A DNA stretch of 64,000 nucleotides. It comes from Corydoras sp. C115. Its lineage: Eukaryota; Chordata; Actinopteri; Siluriformes; Callichthyidae. The stretch lies in assembly GCA_019802505.1 (NCBI GenBank), contig JAFMOC010000087.1:80001-144000 (forward strand). Reading direction: 5' to 3'. The stretch's first letter is position 1; every line of letters begins with the position of its first letter. Both the position numbers and the translations under genes were made by a program. Positions 55,085-64,000 of this stretch are shown in pieces. The notes below the pieces were generated by a model that saw nothing but the letters and a program-made list of their open reading frames with translations, was not told the origin of the DNA and searched no databases.

Positions 55085-55610
55085 TATTCATGTCACACTT
55101 CAGTGGACATGCTCACATCACTGATTGCGCCTTTCCTTCTGCTTCTTATGTCTTGGCTCCAAAGAAACAACTACAAAAACAGTGACAGCTGTGCATCTGG
55201 TCTTTTTACTCTTTTACAGCCTAACCATGGATCACTGACAAGCTGTCAGCCGACCTCAGGAGCAAATTATCTTTGCAATGAAAGCTTGTGCTGGTAGCTT
55301 ACTCATCCGTGGGATCATATTATTAATGAAACAGACTTTTCTTTCTCATTTTGGGGGGGAGGTAGGGGTGAAAAATTATATTAAGATGAACAGATACCTG
55401 CTCATGATGAGAATCAGCAAGACAACAACAAGACATATGGAAGTGTGACCTTAGAGTTAGAACGTATAACAGTCCAACAACAATACAAATTAAATACAAA
55501 TTAAAAAAACAATTAACAATGATTTTTTAAGTAACACAGATTAAAAGGAATGAGTATGGGCCTGTGTAAAGAGTCTGTTCTCTTTGTTGACAAAGAGAGT
55601 TCACTTTCCC

Positions 55611-55613
<3 letters not shown>
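55085..55613. other. Unique DNA
   Basis: A 64-codon frame at 55103 starts with a hydrophobic stretch but has no homology, splice or context support. Confidence 0.4.

Positions 55614-55707
<94 letters not shown>
55614..55707. repeat. Poly(A) followed by (TA)n
   Basis: An A-run of about 37 then (TA)n of about 56 bp, ending at a SINE. Confidence 0.95.
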
Positions 55708-55709
<2 letters not shown>

Positions 55710-55981
55710 GTCGTGGGGGGGTTCTCGGGTGCTGGGCAGATACACCCAGGACAGGGCGCCAATCTATCACTGGGCACACACTCACTCACACACTTTATGG
55801 GGCAATTTGGCGAATTCAATTGACTTGATCCATGTTTTTGGACTGTGGGAGGAAACCGGAGAACCCGGAGGAAACGACGTGGACACGGGGAGAACATGGA
55901 AACACCACCCAGATTGGGATTCGAACCGGGAATCCCTAGTGCTGAGAGGAGAACTTGTTAACCACTAAGCCACCATGCCCC
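55708..55981 (-). mobile_element. V-SINE-like SINE between (TA)n tracts
   Basis: 3' end truncated (begins GTCGTGGGGGGGTTC); head complete. (TA)n resumes at 55984-56008. Confidence 0.83.
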
Positions 55982-55982
55982 C

Positions 55983-56015
<33 letters not shown>

Positions 56016-56119
56016 TTATTTATTTTATTTTATTATTTTTTTTTTTTGAAAAAGATTAATTTGTTTGTAAGGATAATTTTTTAAAAACTTCTCATCACCT
56101 TAACTTTTGCACAATCCTG

Positions 56120-56386
56120 TACTTGGTGGAGGTGGGGGGCCCCATGTCCATGCTCTTCCAGGGTGAGATACACCCATGACAGGGCGCCAATCCGTTGCTG
56201 GGCACACACTAACTCAAACAAACACTACATAGGGGCAATTCAAAGCAGCCAGTTCATCTTCAATCCATGTTTCTGGACTGTGGCAGGAAACCAGAGAACA
56301 TGGAAGCCCACCCAGATTGGGATACGAACCTGGAACCCCAGCGCTGAGAGTTGGATGTGCCCTGCACTACTCCCCCATGCAGCCCT
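56120..56386 (-). mobile_element. V-SINE-like SINE, old diverged copy
   Basis: GATACACCCATGACAGGGCG, GACTGTGGCAGGAAACCAG and a degraded head (GCACTACTCCCCCATGCAG). Confidence 0.68.
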
Positions 56387-56511
56387 CTAAAAAAACTTAG
56401 ATATTTTATACACGTTCCCAAATAGATTAACTGAATGTTACCGAATGATAAAAAGTCGTATTAGAACCTGCTGTTTTCAATAAAAATGTAATAAAAGTTT
56501 ATGGGTCTTAC
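56387..56511 (-). other. LRFN4 intron, 5' end
   Basis: Donor CG|GTAAGACC follows exon 1; otherwise unique AT-rich sequence. Confidence 0.7.
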
Positions 56512-58205
56512 CGATACACCAGAGTCTCATCTGCCGTGCAGTTGTATTGAATCTGGTACATCCAAACCAGGTATGTGCCTGAGGGTTTTCCAATATCCCA
56601 CCTAAGTTGAGCCGAGGTAGAGGTCACACCTTGGACCTCCACAAACTGATCCTCGTCAGCTTCGCTCCCTCCTTCCTCAGTCTCTGTGTCCTCTTTAGTA
56701 CCCTGTTGGTCTGCAGTAGTGTCCTGGCTTGGGTTGTGTCCATTGGAAATCTTTCCTCTGGTAATATCTGATGACCCTGGATCACGGGTTATCACGGTCC
56801 CATTCCCTCGATGAGGAAGAGGGATGACCTTCAGGTCGATAACTGCAGTAGCCTCACCTGCTGCATTGATTGCGATACATGTGTAAGCACCATCGTCACG
56901 GGAAACCGTTACTAAGAATTCCAGGGTTCCGTTTTTGAACGATGTGGTTCTGCTCGAGTTGCCGATAATCCGGTCGTCTGGTGAGACCCAGTGCACCATT
57001 GGTTCCGGGTCTCCGATTGCACGGCATTTGAGTGTTGCCTTTTGGCCTTCCAACACCCAGAGTTTATGTGTATGGCGAGTGATAAGAGGAGGCTCACAGG
57101 TAAATTCCTCCTCCGGTATTGACCAGAAGTAGCGTCCCGCCAAGTGGATTGGCGTGGCACATGTCTCCATATCATCGCTACGAATCAATCTCCGCAGCCA
57201 CAGCAGCTCACAGTTACAGTGCAATGGGTTTCCGCCAAAGTTCAAACTGATTACCGAATTGTAGGGGGTAGGGCTCAAGACCCCAGTCTGCGATCTGGCA
57301 AACAGAGGGTCCGGTGGAAGGGTCTGAAGACGGTTAGAGGTCATGTCCAAGCGAGCAAGCTTGTACAGCTCCCCGAAAGAGCCTTCTTCGATCTGGTCGA
57401 TGAGGTTATGATCGAGGTTTAGTGTGTGCAAACTGGCCATGTTCTGGATAGCCTCCCATGGTGCCTTGCGTAGGTTGTTGTAAGACAGGTCCAGGTCCTC
57501 CAGCGTGAGCAGAAAGTCATCGAAGGCATCCGAGGAAATGTTTATGAGCTGGTTGTTGTTTATGATGAGATGCTGTAGGTTTAACATCCCGATCAGGTCT
57601 CTTGGGCCAAGGGCTGTCAGGCGGTTACCGTCCAAATGCAAAGAGCGAAGGCTCTCGAGGTCCCCAAATGCCATGGGTTTGATGTAGTTGATGGTGTTGC
57701 GCGATAAAGTTAAATCCACTAGTCCAGTCATGTTGACGAAATCGGTACCACCCACCTCTCTGATGTAGTTGTCGGCTAGGCGAAGCTCCACGGTACGCCG
57801 ATCGATGTTCGGTGGGACAAACAGAAGGCCTTTATCTGCACAGAGGGTGCTCAGGGACTCCGAGAGGTTCCGGCAAACGCAATGAAAAGGGCAGGCAGAA
57901 ACCACACCCCATGTCTCCCCGGCCAATGCTCCGGGAACCCGACCGATCAGAGCGTGGAGTAGGCAGGCACACGTGACCAGTGTAAACCAGTGAATGGAGA
58001 GTAGAGTTGAGCTTGACGGTGGTGTGGATTGGTTGAGGTAATCGCTGGGGTAGTTGGGACACAGAGGTTCGGCTAATGGTTTGTGTGGGGACTTGAGGAT
58101 GGATTGATCCAAACGAAGAGTATTGGAGGGTGTTTTACTCAAGTGGTGGCGTATAATGTGGGGTGGGTATGATGTTTGCGTTTGAGAAGGTGGGGTGGCG
58201 TGCAT
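56512..58205 (-). CDS. lrfn4: LRFN4 (SALM3) coding exon 1: leader, LRRs, Ig domain, start of FN3
   Basis: LRFN4 is a neuronal type I membrane adhesion protein; SALM family members act at synapses and SALM1-3 bind PSD-95 through a C-terminal PDZ ligand. The exon encodes 564 residues plus two bases. An LRRNT cap follows the leader (C105, C109, C111, C122; NLSESLSTLCADKGLLFVPP). Leucine-rich repeats span about 135-300 (DLTLSRN, SLHLDGNRL, LEDLDLSYNNL, LHTLNLDHNLID, RLDMTSNRL). The LRRCT cap (NPLHCNCELLWLRRL; C330, C332, C349, C370) leads to an Ig domain (C394 and C443, DDGAYTCIA), an acidic linker and the start of FN3 (VWMYQIQYN, DETLVYR). Similarity to human LRFN4 is very high, and the PC exon nearby agrees with that paralogue. 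ATG at 58205 has A at -3. The 95-residue leader with a hydrophobic stretch at about 72-88 is far longer than the mammalian signal peptide. Confidence 0.95.
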
Positions 58206-58297
58206 GGTAGAAAGGTCGGTTATCCAGAGACCTGTAGAGAAAGAAAAGAGACCAAATTTAGCAATATATTATCTTCAATTACTTCAATCCAAGGAGG
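58206..58297 (-). other. LRFN4 5' UTR remnant and splice acceptor
   Basis: TTTCTTTCTCTACAG on the minus strand ends at 58232, leaving 26 nt of 5' UTR before the ATG. One or more upstream non-coding exons must lie at higher coordinates; none was identified. Confidence 0.65.
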
Positions 58298-58451
58298 GAT
58301 CCATGTTTTTGGACTGTGGGAGGAAACTGGAGAACCCGGAGGAAACCCACATGGACACGGGGAGAACATGGAAACTCCACCCAGATCAGGATTCGAACCG
58401 GGAATCCATAGCACTGACAGGAGAACATGCTAACCACTAAGCCATCATGCC
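58298..58451 (-). mobile_element. V-SINE-like SINE, 5' half, next to the LRFN4 acceptor
   Basis: Central domain and head only (GATCCATGTTTTTGGAC to CTAAGCCATCATGCC), ending about 66 bp from the acceptor of LRFN4 coding exon 1. Confidence 0.82.
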
Positions 58452-58466
58452 ATATTAGGCTTGTTC

Positions 58467-58657
58467 CATCCATCCATTATCTTCCTCTTTACCCTCTATT
58501 AGGGTCGCGGGGGTGGGTTCCCCATGCCCATCCAGGGGAGAACGTCTTGGGCACTGGACAGGACACCAATCTATCACTGGACACACACTCACTCACACAG
58601 AGGCTCTATATGGGGCAATTTGGAGAATTCAATTGACTTGATCCATGTTTTGGGACT
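58467..58657 (-). mobile_element. V-SINE-like SINE, left arm of a tail-out inverted pair
   Basis: Tail and 3' domain to CATGTTTTGGGACTCAGG; a deletion removes the CAGCGCC-to-GGACAGG part. Confidence 0.8.
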
Positions 58658-58978
58658 CAGGTTTTCCAGTTTCCTCCCACAGTCCAAAAACATGGATCAA
58701 GGTTAATTGAATTCTCCAAATTGCCCCATTTAGAGTGTGCATGTGTGAGTGAGTCTGTGCCCAGTGATAGATTGGCGCCCTGTCCTGGATGTATCTGCCA
58801 GGCGCCCGAAAATTCTTCTCAGCGCTGGGAATCCAGGTTTTTATGTTCTTCCTGTGGTTCTGCAGGTTCTCCTGCCACAGCTCAAAACCATGCTGCATTG
58901 GCTGATCTAAAGTGCCCTTATACGGTGGTGCCCTTTGTCCTTATTGGTGGACAACTAAGCTACGAAGCCCTATAACTA
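58658..58978 (+). mobile_element. V-SINE-like right arm and appended old copy
   Basis: Central domain from CCAGTTTCCTCCCACAG to GGCGCCCGAAAATTC. A decayed copy follows (CTCAGCGCTGGGAATCC to GGACAACTAAGC). Confidence 0.7.
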
Positions 58979-59424
58979 ATCAATTACTATGATTCTCATC
59001 TCTCACCTCGCTCTCTCATCTCTCACCAGTAAACAGCCAATTCACCTTGAATCCATGTCTTCTCACAAGACATTTTGTGTTAAATACAGTATCCAAAACA
59101 GTGGGCCTTTGATTATGTGACAACACTTCAGCCCCATTGTGTCCGAGCGTCATTACTTAAAGACATGTTATTTTATTTATAAGACGTCAGGCCTTCTCAT
59201 CTGATATTAGTGTCTGACCGACACACCGATGCTTCAGTGACTGAACTGACACAAACACGTACAGACATTTACCCAGATGTCTCTAACCTTCTAATTTACT
59301 TTATACTTAGAGCATTCATCAGACGCCATTATCTAGACAGATTTGCATGATTATGATCCAAACAACTCGCGGCCAAGTGCCTTTCTAAAGGACCTGAAAA
59401 AAAGGGCTTTTTGGTAACTGTGAG

Positions 59425-59429
<5 letters not shown>
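58979..59429. other. Unique DNA
   Basis: No gene supported. Confidence 0.4.

Positions 59430-59511
<82 letters not shown>
59430..59511. repeat. (TA)n microsatellite
   Basis: About 40 TA units. Confidence 0.95.
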
Positions 59512-59513
<2 letters not shown>

Positions 59514-59715
59514 TAATAAGATATTTTTATTGCCATTAAATAGTTATTGACAGATGCAGCATTATTGGTTCAGATGCAGCATTATTGAAGGCCAACATGT
59601 AAATATGTATGTGTATATATTGAGATGGTATGGATCTCAATGTGGTATAGATATTGAGATTTATATAAATATATTTAGATGGAGCATTATTGAAGGCCTA
59701 TGGGTAAGGTATACA

Positions 59716-59720
<5 letters not shown>
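59512..59720. other. Short direct repeats between (TA)n tracts
   Basis: CAGATGCAGCATTATTG occurs twice in tandem (59552, 59570). GGAGCATTATTGAAGGCC is repeated at 59678 in related form. Confidence 0.6.

Positions 59721-59790
<70 letters not shown>
59721..59790. repeat. (TA)n microsatellite
   Basis: About 35 TA units. Confidence 0.95.
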
Positions 59791-60117
<327 letters not shown>

Positions 60118-60220
60118 GTATATATGTTGTATATGTATCTATACATTCCTGTATAGGAAAAATATAGAATATTATAATAAATATAGGTATAGGAAAAAAT
60201 AATAATACTATTACAATACA

Positions 60221-60241
60221 GTGTGTGTGTGTGTGTGTGTG

Positions 60242-60288
<47 letters not shown>

Positions 60289-60290
60289 TT
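60221..60290. repeat. (TG)n(TA)n compound microsatellite
   Basis: Mirror order of the tract at 59998-60115. Confidence 0.95.
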
Positions 60291-61036
60291 TAATATATAT
60301 ATACACTTTAATATATGTGTGTGTGTTTATAGAAAAATTAACTTAGAATATAGAATATTAAATTATAAAGTATAGGAAATAATTTTAATCTTACAAACAG
60401 ATAGCCCACTAGAAACCCAACACCCGTGGATCTACATCTTCTAGCCTTTTCCCTCTCTCTAATCTTTTAGTATGTTGTGTTGTTTATTATCGGCTCTCAT
60501 CATTTTCTTTCTAATTCTGCATTATGTACAGTTCACTGCTTATTATGCACAGCAACCTTCATTTCCTCCAGGAATCACGTATAGCAATTTAATATTACTT
60601 AAGACAACACAACCCTCTTTATGAGCCTTCTTGTCTGTTTTGCAGTTTTGGTTCATTTTTCACAAACCTGCAACTATTTCCCATCAATAGGAGATTGCAA
60701 GACTCAAACCCTGCAATTTTATTATTTTTTACTTATTCCTCCATCAGTCTTGTTCCTTTTCGTCGGGATTGTGGGCTTTAATTGTGGCTATTCAATTATT
60801 GATGGATATATTTATGTATAAAGTGTCACAATCTAAATATAAAGTGGACGCTCAGTACCCGAGCTGTTTAATACTACAGTATTGCCGAATGGTTTTATTT
60901 TTTTTTATAGCAGCAAGGACAAAAGCATCCGGAAAACCAATTGGATTTTTTCCTCCAGTGTTTAACTTTTGCCATCGTTGTAAAATGGTTTGTCTGAAGC
61001 CTATCACTGCTCATCACTCTGTGAACAACGAACCCT
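60291..61036. other. Unique DNA
   Basis: The 60621-60990 frames are AT-rich with hydrophobic runs but no recognisable domain. Confidence 0.4.
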
Positions 61037-61050
61037 GCGAGCAGCACCAT

Positions 61051-61369
61051 TCATTCATTCATTATCTCCCGCTTTATCCTATATTAGGGTCGTGGTGGGG
61101 TTCCCCATGCCCATCCAGGGGAGAACGTCTCGGGCGCTGGGCAGATACACCCAGGACAGGGCGCCAATCCATCGCTTGGTACACACTCACACACTCAAAC
61201 ACACTCTATATGGGGCAATTTAGAGAACTCAATTAACTTGATCCATGTTTTTGGACTGTGGGAGGAAACCGGAGAACCCGGAGGAGAACATGAAAACTCC
61301 ACCAAGATGGGGATTCGAACTGGGAATCCCTAGCGCTGAGAAGCGAACGTGCTAACCACTAAGCCACCG
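61051..61369 (-). mobile_element. V-SINE-like SINE with 14-bp target duplication
   Basis: GCGAGCAGCACCAT at 61037-61050 and 61370-61383. GAAT-class tail; a short deletion in the central domain (CCCGGAGGAGAACATG). Confidence 0.93.
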
Positions 61370-61383
61370 GCGAGCAGCACCAT

Positions 61384-61603
61384 GTCATATAGAATATTAT
61401 AAGTAAAAAATGTCTAGATGGAAGGTGGATGTAGGTGGAAAACATGTAGATCGTTTTTAGACCTACAATTGTTTTACTTGACTGTGAGACCGAAACAGAG
61501 GTTTATACTGATGCAACCAAGAATCTGGATGAATCTGATTGTTGCCTTGCTAATTATGCTCAATTAAGAAATAAATTTCGTGCATTTAAATTGTAATACA
61601 TAC
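61384..61603. other. Unique DNA
   Basis: Nothing recognised. Confidence 0.4.
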
Positions 61604-61604
61604 A

Positions 61605-61677
<73 letters not shown>
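61604..61677. repeat. (TA)n microsatellite
   Basis: About 37 TA units ending at a SINE head. Confidence 0.95.
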
Positions 61678-61680
<3 letters not shown>

Positions 61681-61970
61681 GCGGGACGGTGGCTTAGTGG
61701 TTAGCATGTTCTCCTCTTGGTGCTAGGAATTCCCGGTTCAAATCCCCATCTGGGTGGAGTTTCCATGTTCTCCCCGTGTCCACGTGGGATTCCTCCGGGT
61801 TCTCCGGTTTCCTCCCACAGTCCTAAAACATGGATCAAGTCAATTGAATGCTCCAAATTGCCCCATATAGAGTGTGTTTGAGTGAGTGAGTGTGTGTCCA
61901 GCGATAGATTGGCGCCCTATCCTGGGTGTATCTGCCCAGCGCCCGAAACATTCTGCCCTGGATGGGCATT
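61678..61970 (+). mobile_element. V-SINE-like SINE, 3' end replaced by LINE sequence
   Basis: Complete to CCCTGGATGGGCAT, where it abuts a LINE 3' end instead of the C-run and tail. Confidence 0.85.
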
Positions 61971-62175
61971 CTAAGAAATACAGAATCACTCTCTCTATTT
62001 AAATCTGGACTCAAAACTCACCTGTTTAAAATAGCTTTTTCATTATAATCAATGTTTTGTCATTTTACTGGGTTCTTATTTTAATGTTCTGTACATGTCT
62101 TACTTGCTGTACGGTGTCCTTGGGTATTAGAAAGGCGCCTTGAAATAAAATGTATTATTATTATTATTATTATTA
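61971..62175 (+). mobile_element. LINE 3' end (L2-like)
   Basis: LRNTESLSLFKSGLKTHLFK then IAFSL in one frame is the familiar C-terminus of L2-type reverse transcriptases. It is followed by GGTGTCCTTGGGTATTAG, AAAGGCGCCTTGAAATAAAA and an (ATT)n tail. Only the last ~200 bp are present. Confidence 0.7.
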
Positions 62176-62702
62176 GGTTTGGCGTCAGGCTTGGAATCCG
62201 AATGCCCCTTATTCATCAAAGTTGCATAAAACCAAACGCAGATCCGAGTGCTGAGTAAGACATATAAACTAATCCAGGTCTGATTCATGAATCTGTCATA
62301 CTGATCTGGGAGCAGCTGATTAATCACCGTCGTGTGAGTGAAAACAGCTGCCTTCTTATTTCTTAGTTTGTAAATCCGCTGCGGTGTTTTTCGAGCCCGC
62401 CGCCCTCAGATCCAAACGTCGACTATGACCCAGTTCTGGCATGTTTATTGGTATCAGCAGTATCAGCTTAGCCATTAAACACGTTCGGGTCACCTGAGGT
62501 TGAAGATGATTAGAAAGACGGAGGAGATTTCATCATTTCAGCATGGCGCAGTTTGAAATGCGTGCTGCTGAGGGCGCTCTAAATAAACATGTGCTCATAA
62601 CCTGGAAAGAAGAGTAAATTAATAATAATAGTAAAATAGTAAAAAACATCAACGGAGACTGTTTTAGTAAAGATTTTTTGGTTTGCCGTGTTTTTATGAT
62701 TT
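62176..62702. other. Unique DNA
   Basis: No gene supported. Confidence 0.4.
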
Positions 62703-62778
62703 AATGGAGTGTGTTTGTGTGTGTCCAGTGATGGATAGTCCTGCGTACATCTGCCCAGTGCCCGTAACGTTCTCATTA
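62703..62778 (+). mobile_element. V-SINE-like 3' scrap
   Basis: GTGTGTCCAGTGATGG, CATCTGCCCAGTGCCCG and AACGTTCTC remain. Confidence 0.6.
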
Positions 62779-62839
62779 AAGATTAAATATATGCTCTTCC
62801 TACTAAATTTTTATTTTAGAGTAACAATTCTCTAGTTGA

Positions 62840-63196
62840 AGGCGGCACGGTGGCTTAGTGGTTAGCACGCTCATCTCTCAACTTGGGAGATCTTGGTTTG
62901 AATCCCAATCTGGGTGGAGTTTCCACGTTCTCCCCGTGTCCGCGTGGGTTTCCTCCGGGTTCTCCGGTTTCCTCCCACAGTCCAAAAACATGGATAAAGT
63001 TAATTGAGTTCTCCAAATTGCCCCAAATAGAGTGTGTGTGTGTCTGTGTGAGTGAGTGTGTGTCCAGTGATAGATTGGTGTCCTGCCCTGGGTGTATCTG
63101 CCCAGCGCCCGAGACGTTCTCCCCTGGATGGCCAAGGGGAACCCCCCCCCCGCGACCCTAGTAGAGGATAAAGCGGAAGAGAATGGATGGATGAAT
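62840..63196 (+). mobile_element. V-SINE-like SINE, full length
   Basis: B box GGTTTGAATCCC; C-run of about 9; GGAT tail. Confidence 0.87.
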
Positions 63197-63250
63197 ACAA
63201 TGTATTAAATATATATAGTTTATATTAATGTTTATTATATTTCAAATAAA

Positions 63251-63455
63251 GCTGTACGGTGGCTTAGTGGTTAGCATGTCCACCTCTCAGTGCTAGGGAT
63301 CCAGGTTCGAATCCCAATCTGGGTGGAGTTTCCATGTTCTCCCCATGTCTACGTGGGTTGTCACCGGGTTCTCCGGTTTGCTCCCACAGTCCAAAAACAT
63401 GGATACAAGGTCAATTGGATGATTTAAATTGGTGTGTGTGAGAGAGAGAGAGTGC
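63251..63455 (+). mobile_element. V-SINE-like SINE, left arm of third inverted pair
   Basis: Head with a perfect GGTTCGAATCCC B box to the linker, then (GA)n and an orientation switch. Confidence 0.8.
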
Positions 63456-63687
63456 TACACCCAGGACAGGGCGCCATTCTATCACTGGACACACACTCAC
63501 TCACACAAACACACTCTATATGGGGCAATTTGGAGAATTTAATTGACCTTGATCCCTGTTTTTGGACTGTGGGAGGAAACCGGAGAACCCGGAGGAAACC
63601 CACGCGGACACGGGAAGAACATGGAGACTCCACCCAGATTGGGATTCGAACCGAGAACGTGCAAACCACTAAGCCACCGTGCCGTCC
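63456..63687 (-). mobile_element. V-SINE-like SINE, right arm of third inverted pair
   Basis: CTACACCCAGGACAGGGCG to a complete minus head; part of the B-box region is lost (TTCGAACCGAGAACGTGC). Confidence 0.8.
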
Positions 63688-64000
63688 GGTATAAACAATA
63701 GAACGTCATTAATATAGAATCACTGAACAGCACAACTAGTCCTTACATCTTTACCAATTACCCAAACTTTTAAAACCAATGACAACTTCCTCACACCAGA
63801 ACAGCAATAAGTAGAGTTAATTAGAGTAAATAAGAGTTCTTAACCGGGCGTCATGAATTGTGTTTAACTTTAATAAGATAAAAAGTCAAAAGCAAAGCAC
63901 TCAGTAACCAAAGGTGGCACTGTCATCCATCAGCTCGCCTCCTGAGTGACCTCAATTACTCCGTAAGAGTAGACTTCCTCTAACTAGCATTATTTACAGC
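63688..64000. other. Unique DNA
   Basis: No gene or repeat recognised up to the window edge. Confidence 0.4.

Noticed and set aside
55103..55297. Small secreted-protein-like frame starting MDMLTSLIAPFLLLLMSW
   Set aside because: Only 64 codons, no neighbouring exon, and a hydrophobic start alone is expected by chance.

Overview
The window is nuclear DNA from a ray-finned fish. It is almost entirely intron and repeat, with two recognisable vertebrate genes. Splice signals, long introns, (TA)n and (CA)n microsatellites, and many tRNA-headed SINEs with a V-SINE/DANA-like central domain point to a teleost. Nothing seen fixes the species or order.

Genes. On the + strand, one 183-bp exon (4918-5100) encodes 61 residues of pyruvate carboxylase (PC), from the C-terminal part of the biotin carboxylase domain. 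No other PC exon was recognised, so the rest of the window downstream is probably one PC intron. On the - strand lies LRFN4 (SALM3, a synaptic adhesion molecule). Coding exon 1 (58205-56512) carries an N-terminal leader, LRRs, an Ig domain and half of an FN3 domain. Coding exon 2 (47588-46471) carries the rest of FN3, the membrane segment, the cytoplasmic tail and a C-terminal PDZ ligand. The splice phase between them matches exactly. LRFN4 is therefore antisense inside the PC locus, as I recall for mammals. Exon 2 needs one reading-frame change near 47005-47040 to reach its conserved C-terminus.

Repeats. One SINE family of about 345 bp dominates. I count roughly 90 full, truncated or rearranged pieces, perhaps 40% of the window (estimated by eye). 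Its layout is a tRNA-like head with A and B boxes, a conserved central domain, a 3' domain with a hypervariable C-run, and a (GGAT)n or (GAAT)n tail. Ten copies keep readable target-site duplications of 9-14 bp. Many others have become tandem DNA: head-to-tail trimers (5.4-6.5 and 35.1-36.1 kb), an exact 370-bp array (51.94-53.38 kb), an internal triplication (16.8-17.55 kb) and a 2.4-kb satellite built from the SINE 3' domain with a higher-order repeat of about 306 bp (12.82-15.21 kb). Head-out inverted composites occur at 18.3, 19.65 and 63.25 kb.

Other mobile DNA: non-LTR retrotransposon 3' ends (about 0.04-0.37, 21.4-22.0 and 62.0-62.2 kb), a second tRNA-headed SINE (49.6 and 50.8 kb), a Tc1/mariner-like scrap beside a broken MYB/SANT-like domain (34.5-35.0 kb), and an unclassified repeat of about 400 bp in inverted copies (26.2 and 32.0 kb). 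Long (TA)n tracts, a 1.3-kb TGTCTG-type minisatellite (38.4-39.7 kb) and an A-rich block (33.6-34.4 kb) fill much of the rest. No CRISPR, operon, functional tRNA or viral gene was seen. Repeat edges are by eye and accurate to a few bases.
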